Notes under the pieces: model-generated
The model's database searches: none
Told to the model about the DNA's origin: nothing
What the model saw: only the letters and a program-made list of their open reading frames with translations
Source of the DNA: JAWLCA01 sp050485905
Lineage (GTDB): Bacteria > Pseudomonadota > Alphaproteobacteria > Rhodobacterales > Rhodobacteraceae
NCBI GenBank assembly: GCA_050485905.1
Contig: JBJHCH010000171.1
Span: forward strand, 1-5,109
Length of the DNA stretch: 5,109 nt
Direction of reading: 5' to 3'
Position numbers and translations under genes: made by a program
Part shown: positions 1-4,542 of the stretch, one piece after another
Layout of the letters: every line of letters starts with the position of its first letter
Numbering within the stretch: the stretch's first letter is position 1

Positions 1-179
1 AGCAGCGGCGCATGGCGCCGCGCGCGTTGCGCTTCACGCTGACCGACCGCAGCTTTCACTGGGAGCCGGGGCGCTGGCTGCAGTTCGCCGGGACCGGCCG
101 GATGCATCTGGTGGGGGGCGACAGCCGTCAGATCGTCGGTGCGATCATGGAGCGGCTGGCGGCGCGGACGCAGGGCTAA
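1..179 (+). CDS. 3' end of an unrecognised protein gene (left-truncated)
   Basis: An open frame enters from the left edge (first full codon at 3) and ends at TAA 177-179, giving 58 visible residues. Third codon positions are mostly G or C, as in the other genes here, which supports real coding. The visible part has alternating short hydrophobic and charged stretches (LRFTLTDR, WEPGRWLQF, MHLVGG) and then an amphipathic C-terminal helix ending AARTQG. This suggests a small soluble beta-rich domain closed by a helix. I do not recognise the family and assign no function. An in-frame ATG at 12 could in principle start a 55-residue protein, but nothing resembling a ribosome binding site can be seen and a longer upstream gene is more likely. 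The 113 bases before the next gene include a TTGACC at 232-237 but no convincing -10 partner. Confidence 0.6.
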   Translation, partial: QRRMAPRALRFTLTDRSFHWEPGRWLQFAGTGRMHLVGGDSRQIVGAIMERLAARTQG

Positions 180-292
180 GCGCCGCCTGTGTCATGGAAT
201 CGACGGCGCAAACTTCTGATGCAAAAGGACATTGACCTTTCCCGGTAACGGGCGCAACGGTCCGTGACACTCATCTCACAGGCGGACCACGC

Positions 293-799
293 ATGGCGAT
301 CCTCAAGGCGCTTTTCCTCATCATTGTCACTGTCGCCACGGTGCCGGGTTCGCCGGCGGGCGCGCAGGGCCTGCCGGGAAGTGCGCTGCTGCTGTCCTAT
401 GGTCCCGACCTTGGGCGGGACACGTCGAACCAGTGGCGGCACAGCATCGCGACCATGGAATTGCGGCCGGATCAGCCGTGGTTCGGAGAGATCAAGCCGA
501 TCTGGTCGCTTGGCCTGTCGGCCCGTGGCGCGGTCTATGTCGCCGGGGGTATCCGGGCCGATTTCGAACTGGGGCCGGTGCTGGTCACGCCGCATTTCAG
601 CCTCGCCCTCTATCAGGATGGCCGGGGCGGGTTCGACGCGGATGAGCTGGTGCAATTCCGCACCGGCATCGATGCGTTCGTGCCGATATCGGATCGGACG
701 ATGGTGGGCCTGGGCTATTACCACATGTCGAATGCCGGGTTGACGTCGCAATCGGCGAATCTGGATGTGGTGCGTCTGTCGGTGCTGACCCGCTTCTAG
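293..799 (+). CDS. pagL: PagL-like lipid A 3-O-deacylase (acyloxyacyl hydrolase family)
   Basis: This 168-residue protein is predicted to be an outer-membrane beta-barrel esterase that removes the 3-O-linked acyl chain from lipid A and so remodels the cell surface. Residues 1-24 look like a signal peptide: Lys5, a hydrophobic core, and a likely cut after AGA at 22-24. The rest alternates polar and apolar residues as a small barrel does, and ends in aromatic Phe168. The decisive motif is near the C-terminus, YHMSNAGL, with His144 and Ser146 matching the catalytic His and Ser of PagL. The third catalytic position, Glu at His+14 in PagL, is Asp158 here. Length is close to the roughly 170-residue precursor of the known enzyme. 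The start at 293 is preceded by AGGCGG at 280-285. The gene converges on the MarR gene and overlaps it by 4 bases. Family assignment is fairly firm; activity is inferred. Confidence 0.8.
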   Translation: MAILKALFLIIVTVATVPGSPAGAQGLPGSALLLSYGPDLGRDTSNQWRHSIATMELRPDQPWFGEIKPIWSLGLSARGAVYVAGGIRADFELGPVLVTPHFSLALYQDGRGGFDADELVQFRTGIDAFVPISDRTMVGLGYYHMSNAGLTSQSANLDVVRLSVLTRF

Positions 800-1374
800 G
801 GGGTCTGCCGTAGACGCGGCGGTGTCGTCGGGCGGAAATCGACGCAGAGCGCGCCCATTTCCTCGGCCCGCAGGATGTTGTCCATGCAGCGGCAGTAGGC
901 GGGTGCGGCCGTGGCGCCATCGCAATGGGCGCAGTCGGTGCAGGTGCCGAAATTCACCGCATCCAGCGTGCCCGCCAAACCGCCGACAAGGCTGCGCAGG
1001 GCATCGAGGAACTGCTGACGCTTGCCCTCTGGCATACGGTCGAGCAGCGCGCTGAGCGATCGCAGCGGATCGTGGGCCAGCACCTTCTGCCCCGCCTCGG
1101 TCACGTCGAAACGGATGCTGCGCCCGTCATGCTCGCTGCGGTGCCGCGCCAGAAGCCCACGCTCCACCAGTGATTTCACGGTTTGCGATGCCGTGCCCCG
1201 CGTCGTGGCGTGAAATGCGGAAAAGGCCGACGGCGTGCGCGAATGACGGTTGGCGCGCGCAAAGAAGCGCAGCGCCGTCCATTGCGCCGAGGTCAGCGCA
1301 CCCTCGCACGGCCCGCTTTGGGCAAGCCGTGCCAGATGCACGATCAGTTCGGCGGCAAGATCGGACGTCTTCAT
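796..1374 (-). CDS. MarR-family winged-helix regulator with Cys-rich C-terminal tail
   Basis: A 192-residue cytoplasmic DNA-binding protein. Residues about 1-40 form N-terminal dimerisation-type helices (LTSAQWTALRFFARA is typical of MarR). The recognition helix is about 57-75 (TTRGTASQTVKSLVERGLL), and the wing is about 77-95 with the usual DGR of the family (HDGRSIRFDVTEAG). After helices at about 100-140 comes an unusual tail with six cysteines: C145, C148, C151, C161, C163 and C177, arranged CxxCxxC, then CxC, then a single C before VDF. Such a cluster could bind a metal or Fe-S centre or act as a thiol switch; this is inference. The ATG at 1374 is chosen because the family N-terminus fits and a strong promoter ends 8 bases upstream. 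No Shine-Dalgarno sequence precedes it (the bases are CCTTCTCC), so the mRNA is probably leaderless. The gene is divergent from the sigma factor gene and probably autoregulated. Confidence 0.85.
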   Translation of the reverse strand: MKTSDLAAELIVHLARLAQSGPCEGALTSAQWTALRFFARANRHSRTPSAFSAFHATTRGTASQTVKSLVERGLLARHRSEHDGRSIRFDVTEAGQKVLAHDPLRSLSALLDRMPEGKRQQFLDALRSLVGGLAGTLDAVNFGTCTDCAHCDGATAAPAYCRCMDNILRAEEMGALCVDFRPTTPPRLRQTP

Positions 1375-1381
1375 GGAGAAG

Positions 1382-1404
1382 GATAGTAGCGTGTCGCTAT
1401 CATC
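1382..1404. promoter_or_regulatory. Operator-like palindrome 1 (over the MarR promoter)
   Basis: A 23-base imperfect palindrome: arms 1382-1391 (GATAGTAGCG) and 1395-1404 (CGCTATCATC) around TGT, with 8 of 10 positions complementary. It covers the -10 and most of the spacer of the MarR promoter, and ends directly against the -35 box of the sigma factor promoter. Size and symmetry suit a MarR dimer, so self-repression is the natural reading; the binding itself is inferred. Confidence 0.55.
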
Positions 1405-1411
1405 TTGACAA
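1383..1411 (-). promoter_or_regulatory. Predicted sigma70-type promoter of the MarR gene
   Basis: Read on the minus strand, TTGTCA (1411-1406) is followed by exactly 17 bases and then TACTAT (1388-1383). This gives 5 of 6 and 4 of 6 matches to the consensus hexamers at optimal spacing. The predicted start of transcription falls at about 1376 to 1374, that is, on or within two bases of the ATG at 1374. The -35 box overlaps the -35 box of the opposite promoter by five bases, and the -10 lies inside palindrome 1. Confidence 0.6.
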
Positions 1412-1433
1412 GCGGCGTCGACGGCGCGAGGAT
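1405..1433 (+). promoter_or_regulatory. Predicted sigma70-type promoter of the RpoH-family sigma gene
   Basis: A perfect TTGACA at 1405-1410 is followed by 17 bases and then GAGGAT at 1428-1433, a weak -10 that keeps A2, A5 and T6 of the consensus. Transcription would begin near 1440, leaving a leader of about 25 bases before the ATG at 1465, enough to hold the GGGGG ribosome site at 1455-1459. The -10 overlaps palindrome 2. The -35 is excellent and the -10 poor, which suits a promoter that is tightly controlled or needs help. Confidence 0.5.
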
Positions 1434-1453
1434 GATAGCGCATCGATATCAGT
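1431..1453. promoter_or_regulatory. Operator-like palindrome 2 (over the sigma gene start site)
   Basis: The arms 1431-1440 (GATGATAGCG) and 1444-1453 (CGATATCAGT) flank CAT and are complementary at 7 of 10 positions. The left arm is the exact reverse complement of the right arm of palindrome 1, and both sites have the same 10-3-10 geometry, so they look like two copies of one operator. Their centres are 49 bases apart. This copy overlaps the last bases of the predicted -10 and the expected start of transcription of the sigma factor gene. Confidence 0.45.
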
Positions 1454-1464
1454 TGGGGGCGAAA

Positions 1465-2313
1465 ATGGGGGTGATGGACCAAAGGGCCTATGTGCGCGCG
1501 ACGATGGCCGCGGACATGCTGACGGCCGAGGAAGAGCGCGATCTGGTCGCCGCGTGGAAGGATCGCGGAGATACCCGCGCCATGCACCGGCTGATCGCGG
1601 CCCATGCCCGGCTGCCAGTGTCGATGGCGCGCAGCTTTCGCGGATCTGCCGTGGCGTTCGACGATCTGGTGCAGCAGGGCAATCTGGGCCTGATGCGCGC
1701 GGCCGAGAAGTTCGACCCGGAGAATGGCGCGAGGTTTTCGACCTATGCGCGCTGGTGGATCCGCGCGGCGATGCAGGAGGCCGCGATGCGCGACATGTCG
1801 ATGGTGCGCAGCCTGACCAATGCGCGGCAGAAGCGGCTCTACTTTGCCCTGCGCCGCGCCGTGGCCGAGGCCGAGCGCGCCGCAGCGGCGCGGGGCGAGA
1901 CGCCGAGCCAGTGGGAGATCTGCCTGATGGTGGCAGAAGACCTGGACGTGACCGCGACCGAAGTGGCCGAGATGATGACCCGGCTGGGCGGGCCGGACCT
2001 GTCGCTGGACGTGCCGCAGTCGAACGACGCCGAGGGCGGGCAGACCTGGCTCGACCGGTTGCCCGACGACGGGCCGGCGACAGAGGATGTGGTTCTGGGC
2101 CGGATCGAGACCGCGCGGCGGCAAGACTGGCTGAAGGGCGCGATCCGCGCCCTGCCCGCCCGCGAGCGCGAGATCGTCACCCGGCGTCACCTGGACGACC
2201 AGCCCGCCACGCTGATGGAACTGGGCGAGGAGATGGGTATTTCGAAGGAGCGCGTGCGCCAGTTGGAGGTGCGCGCACTGGAACGGATGCGTGCACAACT
2301 GACCGCGGCATGA
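1465..2313 (+). CDS. rpoH: RpoH-family alternative sigma factor (RpoHII-like)
   Basis: A 282-residue group 3 sigma factor that would direct core RNA polymerase to stress-response promoters. Region 2 spans roughly 38-115, with the core-binding stretch DLVQQGNLGLMRAAEKFDP (67-85) and the melting segment FSTYARWWIR (91-100) with its paired Trp. The RpoH-specific box follows at 122-131 as QKRLYFALRR, compared with QRKLFFNLR in E. coli. Region 4 lies at about 225-277 and its helix-turn-helix is LGEEMGISKERVRQLEVRA (253-271). Region 1.1 is absent, as expected for RpoH. The end of region 2.4, normally LRNW, is MRDM (108-111), so -10 recognition may differ. The ATG at 1465 has GGGGG five bases upstream and gives an N-terminus of RpoHII length; ATG 1474 is a weaker alternative. 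It is divergent from the MarR gene and probably controlled by it. It may be an extra paralogue rather than the main heat-shock sigma. Confidence 0.85.
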   Translation: MGVMDQRAYVRATMAADMLTAEEERDLVAAWKDRGDTRAMHRLIAAHARLPVSMARSFRGSAVAFDDLVQQGNLGLMRAAEKFDPENGARFSTYARWWIRAAMQEAAMRDMSMVRSLTNARQKRLYFALRRAVAEAERAAAARGETPSQWEICLMVAEDLDVTATEVAEMMTRLGGPDLSLDVPQSNDAEGGQTWLDRLPDDGPATEDVVLGRIETARRQDWLKGAIRALPAREREIVTRRHLDDQPATLMELGEEMGISKERVRQLEVRALERMRAQLTAA

Positions 2314-2328
2314 CCCCGTCATGCCGCG
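2304..2328 (+). terminator. Perfect hairpin over the sigma gene stop codon
   Basis: The inverted repeat CGCGGCATGA / TCATGCCGCG forms a 10-bp perfect stem with a CCCCG loop. The left arm contains the last codons and the TGA (2311-2313) of the sigma factor gene. No T-run follows, so it is not a classical intrinsic terminator; it could protect the 3' end or assist Rho-dependent termination. Its position at the end of the gene supports a 3'-end role. Confidence 0.45.
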
Positions 2329-2447
2329 CAGGCGTGTGATGAACGAGTTGTGAAGCGTCGCGGCAGAACGCCTTCAGATTCGCTTTTCTTTTCTGAGGCG
2401 CCCAAGTAGCTTCTCCCCCGGAGTTCAATCCGTACAGGGAGTCACCA

Positions 2448-3635
2448 ATGAAACGTATGCTACTTCTCAGCACCGCGGCGCTGACATTTTCGGCGGGCAT
2501 GTCCGCCGCTGACGAGATCAAGATCGGCGTGCTGCTGGGCTTCACCGGCCCGCTCGAATCCATCACGCCGCTCATGGCGGACGGCGCCGAACTGGCGATC
2601 GCCGAGGTCAACGAGGCGGGCGGCATTCTCGACGGTCACTCGATCACGCCGGTGCGTGGGGATTCGACCTGCATCGACGCCGCCGCCGCTACGGCGACGG
2701 CCGAACGCCTGATCACCTCGGACGGCGTGGCCGCCATCATGGGTGCGGACTGCTCGGGCGTCACCGGCTCGATCCTGCAGAACGTGGCGCGGCCGAACGG
2801 CATCCTGATGATCTCGCCCTCGGCAACCTCGCCCGCGTTCACCACGGCCGAGACTGACGGGCTGTTCTTCCGCACCGCGCCCTCGGATGCCCGCCAGGGT
2901 GTTGTGATGGCGGAGATTCTGGAAAGCCGCGGCATTTCGTCGGTGGCCGTGACCTATACGAACAACGACTACGGCAAGGGTTTGGCCGATGCCTTTGAGG
3001 CGGCCTTTGCCGAGGTTGGCGGCACGGTGACCATCAACGCTGCCCATGAGGACGGCAAGGCCGACTATTCGGCCGAGGTCGGCGCGCTGGCCGCGGCCGG
3101 GGGCGAGATTCTGGTCGTTGCCGGCTATATCGATCAGGGCGGTTCCGGGATCATCCGGGCGGCGCTGGATTCCGGTGCGTTCGAAACCTTCATGTTCCCG
3201 GACGGCATGGTCGGCCAGGCGCTGGAAGACAACTTCGGCGCCGAGATCGAAGGCTCGTTCGGCCAGAACCCGGCCTCGGCCGGCGAGGGTGCGGGTATCT
3301 TCCACTCGATGGCCTCTGACGCCGGGTTCGACGGCACCTCGCCCTTCTCGGCTGAAAGCTATGACGCGGCGGCCCTGATCATGCTGGCGATGGAAGCTGC
3401 CGGATCGTCCGAGTCCGGCACGTTCAAGGACAAGATCCTCGATATCGCCAACGAGCCGGGTGAAGTGATCCTGCCGGGTGAACTGGCCCGCGCGCTGGAG
3501 ATCATCCGCGAAGGCGGCGAGATCAACTATGAAGGTGCCACTGGCGTCGAGTTCGTGAACGAGCGCGAGGCCGCAGGCAGCTACCGCGAGATCGAGTTCG
3601 TGGACGGCAAGATCTCGGTCGTGGGCTTCCGTTGA
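2448..3635 (+). CDS. Periplasmic substrate-binding protein of a Liv-type (HAAT) ABC transporter
   Basis: A 395-residue type I periplasmic binding protein (Peripla_BP_6 / LivJ-LivK class) that would deliver an amino acid or related compound to the ATPases encoded downstream. Residues 1-20 or 21 are a signal peptide (Lys2-Arg3, hydrophobic core, SAA before DEIKIG). The mature N-terminus IKIGVLLGFTGPL and the segment DGAELAIAEVNEAGGI are hallmarks of the family. C75 and C102 sit where LivJ has its disulfide, and SATS at 125-128 and NDYGKG at 173-178 are the usual ligand-pocket segments. Length is normal. AGGGAG at 2436-2441, six bases from ATG 2448, fixes the start. The 119 bases before the gene hold a pyrimidine tract (2383-2394) and no promoter I would defend; TTTTCT/TAGCTT at 2384/2407 is one weak option. 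The substrate cannot be read from the sequence; branched-chain amino acids are only one possibility. Confidence 0.9.
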   Translation: MKRMLLLSTAALTFSAGMSAADEIKIGVLLGFTGPLESITPLMADGAELAIAEVNEAGGILDGHSITPVRGDSTCIDAAAATATAERLITSDGVAAIMGADCSGVTGSILQNVARPNGILMISPSATSPAFTTAETDGLFFRTAPSDARQGVVMAEILESRGISSVAVTYTNNDYGKGLADAFEAAFAEVGGTVTINAAHEDGKADYSAEVGALAAAGGEILVVAGYIDQGGSGIIRAALDSGAFETFMFPDGMVGQALEDNFGAEIEGSFGQNPASAGEGAGIFHSMASDAGFDGTSPFSAESYDAAALIMLAMEAAGSSESGTFKDKILDIANEPGEVILPGELARALEIIREGGEINYEGATGVEFVNEREAAGSYREIEFVDGKISVVGFR

Positions 3636-3660
3636 TCGACAAAGCAATGTAACGGCACGG

Positions 3661-3687
3661 GCAGCCCGGCGGAATCCGCCGGGCTGC
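3661..3687 (+). terminator. Strong intercistronic hairpin between binding protein and first ATPase
   Basis: Arms 3661-3672 and 3676-3687 are perfectly complementary over 12 bp (GCAGCCCGGCGG and its complement) around an AAT loop, 25 bases after the binding-protein stop. Only two T residues follow, extendable by two G-U pairs, so termination would be partial at best. Such a hairpin could stabilise the upstream mRNA end or attenuate read-through, giving more binding protein than ATPase. Confidence 0.6.
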
Positions 3688-3750
3688 TTGCACGAATATG
3701 CCCGAAACCAACAAGCTGCAAAAAGCAGCACCGGGCGACAGGGGGTGGAT

Positions 3751-4542
3751 ATGATCCGGGTCGAGGATCTGCACAAGCATTTCGGCGGTTTCCGCGCCGT
3801 GGACGGGGCGTCTCTGCGTATCGGGGAAGGCACGATCACGGGCCTGATCGGTCCGAACGGGGCCGGCAAGACGACGCTGTTCAACGTGATCGCCGGGCGT
3901 CTGCCGCCGACATCGGGTCGCGTCTTCATGGGCGAGGAAGAGATCACCGGGCTGCCACCGCACGAGTTGTTCCACAAGGGCCTGCTGCGCACCTTCCAGA
4001 TCGCGCATGAGTTCAGTTCGATGACGGTGCGCGAGAACCTGATGCTGGTGCCCGGCAACCAGTCCGGCGAAACGCTGTGGAACAGTTGGTTTAACCGTAG
4101 CCGCGTCGCCGAGGAAGAGCGGGCGCTTGCGGCCCGTGCGGACGAGGTGCTGGAGTTCCTGACCATCGCGCATCTGGCCGACGAGCGGGCGGGCAACCTG
4201 TCGGGCGGGCAGAAGAAGCTGCTGGAACTGGGCCGCACGATGATGGTCAACGCCAAGATCGTCTTTCTAGACGAAGTTGGCGCCGGGGTGAACCGCACGC
4301 TTCTGAACACGATTGCCGACGCAATCATCCGGTTGAACCGCGAACGCGGCTACACCTTCTGCGTGATCGAGCACGACATGGATTTCATCGCCAAGCTCTG
4401 CAATCCCGTGATCTGCATGGCCGAGGGCAAGGTGCTGGCCGAGGGCACGGTCGAGGAGATCCGGAACGACGAGCGGGTGATCGAGGCCTATCTGGGCACC
4501 GGGCTGAAGAACAAGGTCATGGAAGAGACGTCGCATGGCTGA
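3751..4542 (+). CDS. LivG-like ABC transporter ATP-binding subunit
   Basis: A 263-residue cytoplasmic ATPase that powers a Liv/HAAT importer together with the next gene's product. Walker A is GPNGAGKTT (34-42), the Q-loop Gln is Q83 in TFQIAHEF, the signature is LSGGQ (150-154), Walker B is IVFLDE (170-175) with catalytic Glu175, and the switch His is H208 in VIEHDM. The insertion between Q-loop and signature (about 100-125, LWNSWFNRSR) and the C-terminal EAYLGTG are typical of LivG rather than LivF. Walker B is followed by VGAGVN where most family members have P-x-AG-x-N. ATG 3751 is chosen because AGGGGG lies at 3740-3745; an upstream TTG at 3688 is unlikely. It follows the binding-protein gene by 115 bases with a hairpin between, and its last 8 bases overlap the next gene (ATGGCTGA), indicating translational coupling. 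Confidence 0.92.
   Translation: MIRVEDLHKHFGGFRAVDGASLRIGEGTITGLIGPNGAGKTTLFNVIAGRLPPTSGRVFMGEEEITGLPPHELFHKGLLRTFQIAHEFSSMTVRENLMLVPGNQSGETLWNSWFNRSRVAEEERALAARADEVLEFLTIAHLADERAGNLSGGQKKLLELGRTMMVNAKIVFLDEVGAGVNRTLLNTIADAIIRLNRERGYTFCVIEHDMDFIAKLCNPVICMAEGKVLAEGTVEEIRNDERVIEAYLGTGLKNKVMEETSHG

Noticed and set aside
180..209. 6-bp inverted repeat GCGCCG/CGGCGC after the first gene
   Set aside because: The loop of 18 bases is long, the stem is short, and no T-run follows; such repeats are common by chance at this GC content.
683..692. Perfect 10-bp palindrome CCGATATCGG
   Set aside because: It lies inside the PagL-like coding sequence and does not match the operator half-site geometry; probably chance.
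176..925. Minus-strand 249-residue ORF across the PagL-like gene
   Set aside because: Arg/His-rich composition typical of an antisense frame; the plus strand encodes a protein with a signal peptide and catalytic motif.
1405..1464. TTG at 1405 or ATG at 1432 as start of the sigma factor gene
   Set aside because: TTG 1405 is the -35 box itself and ATG 1432 lies upstream of the predicted transcription start; neither has a well-placed ribosome site, whereas ATG 1465 has.
1375..2322. Upstream extension of the MarR frame into a 508-residue minus-strand ORF
   Set aside because: The extra part is antisense to the sigma factor gene, has no family features, and would run through the predicted promoter and operators; it is a high-GC shadow frame.
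3688..3750. TTG at 3688 as start of the LivG-like gene
   Set aside because: It directly abuts the hairpin, lacks a ribosome site, and adds 21 residues that the family does not have; ATG 3751 has AGGGGG at proper distance.
2460..4328. A 622-residue minus-strand ORF
   Set aside because: It is antisense to two unmistakable transporter genes and the hairpin between them, is low in complexity (Ser/Arg/Pro-rich), and has no recognisable domain.
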